Made by a program: the position numbers and the translations under genes. From the NCBI RefSeq assembly GCF_016808095.1, contig NC_068978.1:27353306-27417305 (forward strand): 64,000 bases of DNA. The letters run 5' to 3'. Numbering within the stretch: position 1 is the stretch's first letter; each line of letters begins with the position of its first letter. This stretch comes from Vigna angularis. Lineage: Eukaryota > Streptophyta > Magnoliopsida > Fabales > Fabaceae. The notes below the pieces were generated by a model that ran no database searches, was not told the DNA's origin, and saw nothing but the letters and a program-made list of their open reading frames with translations. This document shows positions 34,301-46,048 of the stretch, piece by piece.

Positions 34301-37300
34301 CGAAAGAACAAAAAGAATCAAACCCCATGAAATGTGAGATTTTACATTGGATCCACAAATATAGAAACAAACGGAAAACTACCAAAATTTCTTTGGATTC
34401 CACAGATCAATTGCAAGACTCTTCTAACTCAATGGTAATAACTTCTTACCCTTTTTAGCATACATATTTTCTTCATTTTTATGCATATAATTTATCTTAA
34501 GGTACAGGTTTATCATTTTATATAGTAATTATAACCATATAACAATTTTATTATTGGTAGAATGTATTTAGAGAAAACATAGATTGGTTTCTATTTATAT
34601 ACTGTATATATAGTGAATATGGTGAATGACTTGCAGGTAAATGACTCCAATGCAAATGATGTGATTGCGCAAGAAATGTCTGTCATTTTGACAAAAGTTG
34701 CATTCAATAATACACCTCAGATGCCTGTGGGCTCCAACATTTTTGTCACTCTACAAAACGTTACAGAGTTATTAATTGATAAATGTGAAAAAGTTGAAGT
34801 ACTATTTTGTGCTTCTATGTTGGAATGTTTACCATATCTGCATGCAATTACCATATTTGGATGCAATGAATTAAAGCAGATAATTGGAGAGGATACAAAG
34901 AATCACAGAAAGCCATTTTTTCCTAGGCTGAAAGCACTTGTCATAGAAGAATGCAACAAATTGAAAAGTGTCTTTCCCATTTCAATTTCCAAAACGCTAC
35001 CAAAGTTAGAAGTTCTGGTAATCGTAAAAGCAAGTATGCTAGAGGAAGTATTCGAAGGGAACAGTGATGAAAAGGTTGAGATTCCAAATCTGAAAACTGC
35101 AGTATTTGCTGAACTTCCAAGCCTTCGCCAGAAGATTGAATTTCTCACTGTAAAGCATAGTTGGGTGAAGAATGGTCCAAAATTTTCCTTCTCTTCATCC
35201 CTTCCAAGTATTGGAGATATTCTTGCTTCTGCCAAAGGTACTAAATACTATATTTTTTACACATTACGCGTTCGTTTTGCATAATAATATCACAAGCTTG
35301 GAATATTAAAAAAAAATCAATTCAACACTTTTAAAACTAGATTGGTCTATTGAACTGAGAATGTGAAAAACGAAACGTACATACACAGATGCTCCATTTA
35401 GAATATTTAAAAACTATGTTATTAAGAGTGTAAACGTTGTTAGTCTATTCATTATAACAAACTATATACTCTAGAAATATAACATTGAAGAATTTTAATC
35501 ATTATTTTTTAAAAAACATATATGTTTAAAGTTTTAACTGTAAATTATGATTCATTAGAATACACACTTTTGTATTCTTGTTTGTTACTTGTTTGAAGAG
35601 GGTGTTAACCTTTCCTGTAGGATATTTTAAAGAAGATCGGGATATATCAAAAAGATTAATTGATATTCTTTGTGGTCTTTATCTTGGTGGAGAGATTGGC
35701 AGTCGAGAGTCAGTAGGCTATGAAGTTGCAACTCAAGTTGAAGTAACATCGATAAGCAGTAAATGGAGTCATGCTAAGATTAGAGACAGCCCAATACTTA
35801 AACAGGTAAAGTCCTTGTTTTAAACCTTAAAATAATAAGACCTCAAAAAACCCTTTTTATTAATTGCTTTAAGCTTCCAGAAAACAACGTATAACGTGTT
35901 TTTTATTATTAATTAATTTAGACCTTAACAAAATAAAAATAAAGGTCTTAAGAAACTCAATAATTAAATTTTAAATAAAATTATGATATATTTTAACATT
36001 ATTATTTTATTAGTAAATAAATAAATATAAAAAAAAAAACTTATTCTTAAGGTTGTTTTTATCTCTCAAAATCTTGAATTTTATTCCTGACTAAGATTGA
36101 CGAAGACAACCAACGTCAAAATGACGTTGGATCAAATGAGTTGGAGGAAGTAGAGAACCAAAGCAAAGAAACAACAGAAGATGAAGACAAAACACATTCA
36201 CCAGTAAGTTTTTCTTTTTTGTATTTGATGACTTCAATTTTTTGTTTTATTATAGTAACATGGCCAATAAAACACATAGTAGTAATGGGATATTGCTAAT
36301 TTGACTTTATGAGCATTAACGACCTACAAGATGATAGTTTCACTGAATCTATGCAGGAAAATGAAGAAGAACAAATGGCGATATCATCTTCAGATCTTAA
36401 CATGGAGCTTCCTACAACCAAAGATGTTAATGATGGAGACTTTGAGAGAACATCTAACTCAGTGGTTTCTCAAAATACTAACTCAGTGGTTTCTCAAAAT
36501 ACTAATACTACAGGTTATGTGACTCTCGTTTTTCTATTTATTTTCTTTACCTACCATACCATTTGAGCAAATTGTAATATAAAAAATTGTAAAATATCAA
36601 AATTTAATATTAATGAGTAATTTATAGTCTAATTGATTATAAATTATAATTTTTGATTCATAAGAATGATTATTTTAGAAATTAATAATTTTTAATTGAT
36701 AAATTAATATCTATATTTGTCACTGCTGTGACCAATTATTTCTTGTTTTTAAAATTAATTGATATTTAAAAAATTTCTTTTAGTGATAGTTAAAAAGAAT
36801 TGATGAAGAAAATATATACTACCCTCATATTTTTTCATTTTTCTCTGTTTTCTTTATTTTGATTTCATTCTAATTTCTTTATTTTATGCAAATCTTTATT
36901 ACAGGGTCAGAACTGACATATCACCATGTAAAGAAGATATTACTGGAGATGCCGGATAATCTTGACGATGATTCTAAAACTGAAGTAGCATCAGGGAGTG
37001 AGTTGACTGCATCAAAGGTCAACAGAAATCAATCTATATCTCCATTAACATATCTAAATGAAAATAACATCGAATCAAATATTCAATTTAAATTGAAGTT
37101 TCAGACCAAATAACCATTATGTTAGTGTAGGTTTTCTTAGTTTGCCCTTAATTAATGTTGGAGTTAATAATTATTTTTCTTTGTTGAACGGTCAACAACC
37201 ACAAAGATAAAACAAAAGCCCTTAATCAACCCTCCTTAAAATAATTAATCTCACATTATCACACTGTGGATGTAATAAAAAAAAAATACTATACAAAAAT

Positions 37301-37898
37301 CAAATACTAATTTAAATGATCAAGAGGATTCCATGTTAAATAAATGCTTAACAGAAACTCTTTTCCACTTACAAAGAAAACATCATGTGAACAAGTATTT
37401 TAATATCTTGTTTATTTTATGTAGAGAATAAAGAGAACATGTGAAGATGGAACTACATCACCATATGAGAAGACGATAGCGTTGTCAACTGAGTCAGAAT
37501 CAGTTAGTTCATTACTTTACTTATCAGTTACTTTTGAATGTAGTGAAATATTATATATATAACTTCCCATGCTAAAAACTAGTATTGCTTGTTTTCTATT
37601 CATAAAATATAAAGAGATTGAAGCTGATGTTATGACGGATTGATTGAATCTATGTAGGAACATGGTGAAGCTCAAATATATGTACCATTTTCAGTTGTGA
37701 ATATAGAACTTGAAGATGTTGGTGTTGAAGACATTCAAAAAGCTTCTCCAGGTTATTAGAAGATCTCTTGTACGTTTTGTTAATTATCTTCATATTGTTC
37801 TAAGAGAGATGACATGAATTTTATCACTTGAATGTGTTTTTATTGTTTATCTTTTGAATGACATTTCCTTTTCAGAGAAACTTGCTGAGATCACTTAA
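31333..37898 (+). CDS. Coiled-coil NB-ARC LRR resistance protein gene, nine exons, C-terminally truncated
   Basis: An intracellular immune receptor. My exon model is 31333-34434, 34637-35237, 35621-35805, 36096-36203, 36357-36513, 36905-37017, 37425-37526, 37658-37751 and 37876-37898; all introns are GT-AG and phases agree, giving 1,494 codons. Exon 1 encodes an N-terminal coiled-coil-like region (1-165, no EDVID seen), then P-loop GMGGTGKTT (172-180), kinase-2 LLILDDVW (247-254), RNBS-B RILVTTRD (274-281), GLPIA (335-339) and MHD (464-466), followed by irregular LRRs. Exon 2 adds more LRRs (LKALVIEECNKLKSVFP). Small exons encode acidic, low-complexity linkers. The set resembles the legume At4g27190/RPS2-like CNL group. 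The last exon ends at a TAA (37896-37898) after seven codons, whereas the paralogue at 351-697 continues about 110 codons more. Confidence 0.88.
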
Positions 37899-39339
37899 GC
37901 CACTCTGAATTTGTTGAATTGTTAAAAGATCTGTGTAATTGTGGTTTCAATTAAGGATTGGTTGGATGATGTTGAAAAACTCAAAAAAGTGCTTTGTTTC
38001 CGCGTTGGGAGGATCTTAAACATTAAGGGGCGGAAAATCTTGAGCATTCGAGATATTGATAAATGTTGCTTGTGTTGAAACTTTGGTCTTTCCATATTTT
38101 CCTGAGCTATTATGTTCTTTCAAATAAAACCAAATAAACCATCATTATTGTTTATTTTATATTTTTAATGCATTTGATATCAAAATTAATAGATTAATTT
38201 TCATTTCTCCTATTGTTGTCTATGATTAATTATTATCATTTTGTTGTTTTTTATAATTTTTAAGATATGGAAAGGCATATCATTACCATTGAATATAAAG
38301 AAATCAAAATTTCAATATCAACTAAAAATAAAATAGACCAAAATTGTATGTAGTTAGGGTTATTCTTGTTATTTTTAAGATAGAGGTTTCATTGGTCAAA
38401 CTATCCGATAAGAATACGGAGATTATTCTCACTCAAATTGTAAATTGGTTACGATATTATTTTTAATAGATTATGACATGTTTTAATTGATTTTAAATAT
38501 TATTTTTATTTATTATAAAAAAATTTAATAGATTATACAAAATTTTAGTTAGATATTATCTAAGAATGTTGAAAATATTTAAATATAATTTTAATTTAAT
38601 CGATTAACTAAGTTGATAATCGATTTGGTAAAATTTCTGTAAATAATTTAATCCATTACATATAATTACCAAAGTCATAAAACGTTTTTTTTTAATCTTT
38701 TTAATCTTATAAAACAATTTTCTTTTAGTTAATTTTAGTATATGTTTTTATGCAGAATAATATTAGAAACCTTGTGAATACATTACGTGAAATACTCACC
38801 AACATACACTGAAAGTTACAAAGTTTCAAAACATCTTCAAACATCATCATCTAAATCATTACTAGACTTGAGTTTTCACTTAATAAAGTCCAATAATATA
38901 GTCATAACTATGAACAAAGTTACCATGTTGCATAATTGTACATTCTATATGTCCAAATCATTGGAAGCAAAAAAGGTCATTACAAGATTATCCAATATTA
39001 TATTAGATGTTATAAAGTAATTGATCGAATAGAATGAAGCTTAAAGAACCGAACAAAAATATCGATACCCATATAAATGAGATTACTATGTATGTATAAA
39101 TATCATCTTAATACATTTGAGTTTGAGTAAATTACATTTAATCCAAGAAGAAATTTAGTCACGCATGAGAGTCGTACAAAAAATTGGAAAATAAAATAAA
39201 GATATTTTTCTATTCTCATCCTTTGCTTTGTTTTATGTACGTTGAAAGTTTCACACTCATCAGAGTTGATAGCAAACTCCTTAGTTAGGTTGGACCAAAA
39301 CTAGGAAATGTGAATGAAGAATTGTTTCTTTGGATGAAT
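37899..39339. other. 3' flank of the NLR gene
   Basis: Positions 37899-37990 are the remains of the deleted last exon (gaatttgttgaattgttaaa, gattggttggatgatgttga). Similarity to the paralogue's flank continues to about 38345. After that I see AT-rich sequence; a 77-codon frame at 38787 is not convincing. Confidence 0.6.
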
Positions 39340-40164
39340 CACTACTGCAAAAAAGGCTTTTAACGTCTATTATTTTCGACATTCAACGTTCAATCCAAAT
39401 TCGACATCTTATTGAAAGACGTCAATTTTAACGTCGAATTCCCTTTTCCGGACGTTAATTTTGACGTCATACCCCTCCTAAACCGACGTCAATTTTGTTT
39501 TTAAAAAATAAATAATTTGTTTTTACAATATTGTCACACTTAAAATACAGAAAATGATTACAGCACATCACAAAATTGTATTTACTATGAGTTTCAAGAA
39601 ATGGGGATTGGGCACTCAATGTCGCCGTCGAGATCCATCAACTCGTGCACAAAACTGCATCATAAGTCAAAATTGGTGCAAACTTTAATTGGTGCAAATG
39701 AAATTTAATCGGTGCAAACCAAAGTTGTAAAATAAATTAATTGGAAGGAAATCAATCAAACATACCTTGCCGGAGCAATGACGAACACGAACAAAACGAA
39801 AACCCAAACGAAAATGTGAAAGAAAGTGAGGCTCGCGTTCTAATTTTTTTGGGGTTTAAAAGGGCATTTGCATCGGCCCCCTCCCACCACCAACGTCTAA
39901 TTGCTAAAAATTCCATTTTGGCACTACTTTTGAGGTATTTTCGCAACTTATTGACGTTCGGAGAAGGGGATCTGACGTCTAATGTGCATTAGACGTCGGC
40001 TCCTCCTATGTCCGTGGAAGGGGGAGTCCACGTCTAATTTGAGTTAGACGTCAAGGGCCTATAGTCGACGTTTAAAGGAAATAAAACAATAACTTTTCAG
40101 TTCTGTATGCAGGTCATTTGGCGTTTGATCCTAAGGGAGTCGACGTTTATACCTTATTTGATGT
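39340..40164 (+). mobile_element. Truncated CACTA-like element with ACGTC subterminal words
   Basis: It begins cactactgcaaaaaaggctt and is rich in cgacgtc / aacgtc / gacgtct motifs at both sides (39360-39490, 39945-40150), as in other CACTA subterminal regions. No matching gtagtg end is visible; the element appears to stop near 40164 where LTR sequence begins. The middle holds a short frame (39741-39992) I do not recognise. Confidence 0.55.
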
Positions 40165-41155
40165 TGGGGACCCTCTAAATGACTTCTAAAATGGCATTTT
40201 ATTTTCAAGGAGGAAGGTGACTAGAGGCCTCTAGGCTTGCTCTAGTCTTGATCTAGGAAGTGTATGGCCATAGTTTGGCAACATAACATTACATTAATCC
40301 AAGATAATATAAAAGGGTGGAGACACCTTTATTTATAGGTCAAGGGTGTCTGCTTCTAACCCTAAAAGCATGATCCCCTACCTTTACTCTAATTGGCCAA
40401 AAAAAGGCCTTCTAAGGAGTGGACAAGTGTCCACAAATCCTCTCCAATGATGGGAGGACATGTGGACTCACAAAAAAAATCATCTTCATTCCTAGAGTAT
40501 CATGTGGCCACTACTAAAAGAAAATTATCTCCAATGGTGGAGGTACTTGTGGCCATTACCAAAAAGAAATCCTCTCCACCCCTAGGTGTCATGTGGCCAC
40601 TTCTAAAAATCAAATTCTCTCCAATAGAAGCATGACACATGGCACCCACTTTCCACTTGGTTTGGATGTCTAACTTAAGGAAAATTCTATGCTACTTAAG
40701 TCTTAATACAGGCCTTAACCAAACCTAAACTACATTACCGAATACAATGGCCTAGATATCCTACACTACTTTCCACTACAAGAAACGTGGGTTTTTCCGG
40801 CGGCATTTTACCGGCGGCCTATGAGCCCTCGGTAATGCAGTGGTGAAATAAAATACCGAAGGATTATGGGCCCTCGGTAATGTCTTCGAAGTATTTTGGC
40901 CAAAATCAGCTATTCCCTCTTTGCAATTCATTTTACAGTAGCCCAAGTTTGGTCGTCCAAAACCCTTGCTCAGAAACCCTTCCTCTTTGCTCCTCCAAAA
41001 CGTCATCTTCCTCTCCTCTCCTATCATTTGGGTAATTTTTTTTTGCTATATAATAACTTGATTAGGGTTAGGGTTCGAATTTGATCATCAACAAATTTGG
41101 TCAAAACAATCCGGGGCAAGGTTTTCATGCTTTGGCGATTCATACTTGGTTCGCA

Positions 41156-41515
41156 ATGGCGGCCAATTCCGGCACCAAATACGTCTCAGTGAATCTGAAC
41201 AAGTCCTATGGCAAGCATTCCACCGCCCTTGGATCCGTCAGATCGCAGCGCCCAGGAGCCGCGGTGGTTCCGTCACGGCCACGCAGTTCACACAAGGATG
41301 GACCCAAGCTTTCCGTTCCGCCCCCCTTGAACCTTCCTTCTCTGCGGAAGGAGCATGAGTGCTTCGATTCGCTAGGATCAGGAGGTGGGCCTGCTGGTCC
41401 CGGTGATTCTGGAAGTGGTTCGAGGCCCAGTTCTGCTGGTTTGGGCTGGACCAAGCCCGTCAGAGAGGATGTGTCTCGGCCTGTCATCCAAGGCAAACCT
41501 TCCGTGTGGTACTGA
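41156..41515 (+). CDS. Captured first-exon fragment of a MODIFIER OF SNC1 (MOS1)-like gene
   Basis: The 119-codon frame reads MAANSGTKYVSVNLNKSYGK, then RPRSSHKDGPKLSVPPPLNL, PSLRKEHECFDSLG, a Gly/Ser-rich stretch and SAGLGWTKPV. This is the N-terminal BAT2-type signature that I recognise from plant MODIFIER OF SNC1 1 proteins, which in Arabidopsis control expression of the NLR gene SNC1 at the chromatin level. Family proteins exceed 1,000 residues; only the N-terminus is here. After TKPVREDVSRPV the frame leaves the family and stops at 41513-41515. The sequence downstream (ctgcagctcaaagcttagta, gtaagtg) looks like intron or flanking gene DNA carried along. It has no stop in the family-like part, so capture is not ancient. 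Confidence 0.8.
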   Translation: MAANSGTKYVSVNLNKSYGKHSTALGSVRSQRPGAAVVPSRPRSSHKDGPKLSVPPPLNLPSLRKEHECFDSLGSGGGPAGPGDSGSGSRPSSAGLGWTKPVREDVSRPVIQGKPSVWY

Positions 41516-42829
41516 GTTCATTCTTGCTGCAGCTCAAAGCTTAGTATGTTTTTTGTAAGTGAAATTCAATGTTCTTGGGTGCACAAACATTCTTGTTGCT
41601 GTTCTGTTGAGGAAATGTTTGTGCCATGACTAATGCCATTGCCCTCTATTCTGCAACTGTACTTGATTTTGCCACAACCTTTTATTTCTTACTTTCTCGC
41701 AATTTTAATTACCTATGCAAGAGAAAATTACCCTGAAGTGGAATGCCTATTGCTTGGTGACTTTGCTTAGTCCCATTAGAGTACCCAACATTGAGTATTT
41801 CCCTTATCTTCATAAATGTGGTCTTTTCCTAGAGCCTTATTAGAATACTTTAGGGTCTGTGTGCCTGCATTCCAATGGCCTTGACAATGAGAGTTTAAAA
41901 ATTGACTTATTAGAGTAATTGCGAAGGTGATGTCAGTAGATGCTTGGGCAATATTGTGTGAATGAGGGGGTGTTTCCATGCACTTCCATCACCTATTAAT
42001 TGTATGTCTAATGCAGTGATAATGTTCACATTTTGTACACTTTTAGAATTATTTGTGTGAGAGCATCCAAAATTATTACTAACACAAAGTCGGTGTTTTC
42101 CCCAGCAGACACAGTATGTGTGTCTGTATTTATTTTCTGAGGAACCTGGAGGAGTGTTAATGATGTGGAAGTCATGTTAGGGTTTATTGATAATCCTAAA
42201 ATTTGATGAAGGCATGGGTTTGAAAATTAGTCTGAGTGAGCTGTGCATAGTGGATTTAATAGCACTACAGAGTTGAACATCTGTCTTTATCCATTGTTCT
42301 CAATTTTCTGTAGGAATGAACTCACTAGTGGTAGTGAAATTGATTTATACACAACTCACTTAACCATAACCTGATATTGGAAGCCCATGTAGATTAGTTA
42401 GACGTCCTTCTCAATACTAACTATATGGTTAGGAAAGATCAGAGAATCTGTTCTGGAGGTTGATACGGTGTTGGAAGAAATTTTTTTTCCTAGAGAGTTG
42501 GAGAAAAGGCAATAATAACCTAAGGATAGGGAAAACTAGCTGGTAGAGAGAATGCGAACCTGGGAGAAAACAAGATCTTTTGGAGATAGTGGCTCTATAT
42601 ACCATGTTAAAGAGAGAAACATTAAGCTGAAATTGTGTTTCCGAGATAGCACAAGTACTTTATTTATATTAAGAAAAATGAGTCAATATTATAAGTAGAG
42701 GGGCTCTGATATGCTCTGATAACAAAAATATGATAAAGGAATAAATATGAATTTTCATAATAATATATATATAATTTAGATATTTTTTATTACATATGAT
42801 TAGCTATTTATTTCTATAATTTTAGCAAT

Positions 42830-42966
<137 letters not shown>

Positions 42967-43654
42967 TAATTTTGCATTGTAGCCTTTTAAAGATAGTTTA
43001 GTGAAAGTTGAGGTTTCTAGTTGTTAGCTTGTGTGTATTGCCCCTCGAGGATTGTTTTAGTGATTAATGATTAATTTGTTGTAACCTTCAGATGCATTAT
43101 TTTTGTTTGTTTGCATGTTTTTATAAACTTGGTTTAACATTTTCCATTAATATTACCAATAAAATGGGTGATTGTGCGTGAGACTCCCACCAGGTGGGGT
43201 ATGAGGAAGAAGATAATTGGTTACTGGACATCAGAAAATTCGTCATTCGGAAATTACCGAAGGCTTTTGCCCTTCGGTAATTACCGAGGGCTTTTGGCCC
43301 TCGGTAATTACCGAAGGCTTTTGGCCCTCGGTAATTACCGAAGGGCAAAAGCCCTCGGTAATTACCGAAGGGCAAAAGCCCTCGGTAAATGTTAGCGACA
43401 AGGGATTTACCGAGGGCTCTTTGGCCGTCGATAAGCCTTCGGTAATTACCTTTTACCGACGGTTTTGGGCTTTTTCCGAGGGCTTCTGGCCTTCGGTAAT
43501 GACCTTCTTTTTTGTAGTGTTTCAATCCATGCTCCATGATGGCTCCAAGGGTGGCCCACAAGGTAGAGTTGATGTTATCTTCATGGATGGATTCCACTAT
43601 CTTGAAAGTTCCATGACTAGGGTATTTGCCATCAAGAGTTAAGGATAATTTAGA

Positions 43655-43657
<3 letters not shown>

Positions 43658-43723
<66 letters not shown>

Positions 43724-43733
43724 GGGGGGGGGG
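43658..43733. repeat. Compound microsatellite (TA)n-(TG)n-G27
   Basis: TA repeats pass into TG repeats (43682-43707) and then an uninterrupted run of 27 G (43707-43733). Confidence 0.95.
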
Positions 43734-44267
43734 TTTAAACCTTACCTTACAGGTCGATTTTGTAGAGTTGAGATAGGTTTAAAATTTACTTTTTAATATG
43801 GTATTAGAGTCATTCACAAGATGTGTATACCTCAGTGTTAAAGGCACTACTAAAAAAATGTTTGCTTATGAATGTGTTTATTTTAGCTGAAACGAAAGGC
43901 AAAGTCTTTTGTAGTAGAGTGAACGAAACACATCCTTACACAGTAAAGTCTTGAGTGAAACACTTCTTTAGTGAGGAATGGTTCCATGTATTTCATGAAA
44001 GCATTTTGCCATTTTTGTTGATCCCTTATTAAACCTTTTTCATCTATCGTGTGATCTATAATGCATAAGCACCATAATTGAAGCTTGATTTGTGAAAGCC
44101 ACATTATCTCTTGAGTGGGTTTTGCTAATGAGTAAACATGATCGATTTAATAGTCTTTAGTGAAGTTGTTTTCTTGAGTTGTTAAACCATTATAGTTGAG
44201 CTATCTTGTCTAGATCAAGTTACCTTTTGCTTGAGAACAAGGAAAGTTATAAGTTTGGGAGAGTTCG
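43734..44267. other. No gene recognised
   Basis: Contains a CACTA-like start cactactaaaaaaatgtttg at 43849 and, about 60 bp later, cttttgtagtagagtg, possibly a tiny or rearranged element. Otherwise unremarkable. Confidence 0.35.
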
Positions 44268-45391
44268 ATGATACTAATTCTTACCATTATTTAAGTACAT
44301 TTTTAGTGGAAAATTCAGCTCTCCCTTAGCTTAGTTCTTACTTAAAATCCTCTCTTTATATTGTTCTTGTTATTATTCATATTGTTGGTTACACTTGTGA
44401 AAAATATGATAAAATTTCCCTCTTTTGATATTTATATGGATGCTCTAAAGATCGTCAGCAATATTGAAGAACCTTGGATTCAAAGATACAAACAAATCTG
44501 CATAACTTAGGGAATTTGATGAAGACTAGAGAGGCTAGTGCTAACCGGTGCATTCTGGAGAAGCTAGCGTTAAGCGCTAGAACTCCAACATTGAGTGCCA
44601 CCCCCTAATGCTGAATCTAGAGAGGCTAGTACTGAGCGGTGCATTCCAAGGAGTAGGGCACTGAGTGCCAGAACCCCACTGTTGAGTGCCACCTTTGTTG
44701 ATGTGGTAAATTTGGTTTATTTAACCCAAAAATGCGAAGAGATCTGAATCTTTGGGTAGCTGAACGCGAGATCTCTCTTCTAAAGCACTTGAAGGCTGGT
44801 TAGGAGTTGTGGGAACACTTTTCCTTGTTCCTTGGGTCTTCCTCTTCTTCCATTTCCACCATTTGTAAGCTTGGGCTCTCCATGATAATGGAGTGCTAGT
44901 TTCATTCTTGTTGGGGGATTGATGTAACCATTGAACTTTTTTGTAATTTGCAATTGTTCTGAATATATTGATGCTTCTTTCTTTGATCGCTATTATTTTT
45001 TTCATTCTCTTAATGCTTGTTATGAATTAGCTACTCATAGCTTGATTATTGGTTTTCTTGATATTGGGAAATATGTGTAAATCTAGATCTGGAACAAATT
45101 GTCTAAAGGAAATTGTATCTAGGGTAAAACTTAGACATTTGGTTGTCTTAGATCTCAATTCTTAAAGCAGAAATACTTGTTAGGGTTATCAAGGGATTGA
45201 AATCCAATAAGGAAGTATAGGCTCTCTCTACCAAGGGATTGAGTTTGAGTAAATTAGAAGATTGACATTAGCATATAATGAATAAGATGTAGTTTTACAT
45301 GCATAAGAGTGAAGTAGGTGATATTTTACCCCAATAATACCAATTCACATAATTTCTAGTCTTTTCACTTCCAATTGTCTCTAGCTTCTAA
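44268..45391 (+). mobile_element. Diverged LTR of the TGATAATGC-end family, truncated at the right
   Basis: It begins tgatactaattcttaccatt, comparable with tgataatgctaaattttacc at 46049, and follows the same order of landmarks: gatgtggtaaatttggttta, tatttaacccaaaaatgcga, ttcctcttcttccatttcc, ggctctccatgataatggag and ccaagggattga. It is cut by the chromovirus LTR at 45392. At the place where its relatives hold GGACG arrays it has a different word array. Confidence 0.7.
44520..44695 (+). repeat. Word array of a different type (gctagtgct / gagtgcca)
   Basis: Imperfect repeats of agaggctagtgctaaccggt, ggtgcattc, gagtgccaccc and gagtgccagaacccc occupy the array position of this LTR. Confidence 0.7.
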
Positions 45392-46048
45392 TGTAACATC
45401 CCAATTATATAATAATCAATATTATATAATAAGGACGTTAACATTCAAATATAGAGAACAGTCGGAATTTTGACGTGTAATTAAATGTGATAAATTACAG
45501 TCATCCAAATAAAAGGAGTAATAATTTAAACGTAAACAGTTGAAAGGATTAAACACTACAAGTGTTCAATCAGGAAATTCTAAGAAGACTATTCTGCAAA
45601 ATCAGCAACCTCCCGCTCTTGCTCCAAGGGAAACTCCGCGACAACATCTGCTCCCATCCAAGTGGATGATCATCGCCAAAGAAACATACCCAAACAGCAC
45701 ATAACAAAAACAATGCAAGGGTGAGCTAGATATAAAAAGCATGTTATACAGATAGAACAGTTAAATTCAATGTTATCATACTTAGATTCGTATAAAAGAG
45801 CAATTATAGCATGTTCATTAACCATAATTCCACCCACTCATACAACATGCAAAAGTCATCCAAACATGGTAAATTGACATCTAAAGACTTGTTACTTTAT
45901 ACTCTGACTCGTTACTTTATAGACCGACTCGTTACTTCATAGACAGACTTGTCCGGACTAGAATGTATGTAGAGCTGGGGCGGGTTGTGCACTTGTGATG
46001 GACCCTACTGCTTTGCAAAGCCATTGCCGAGGGGTTTCACCCGACCAT

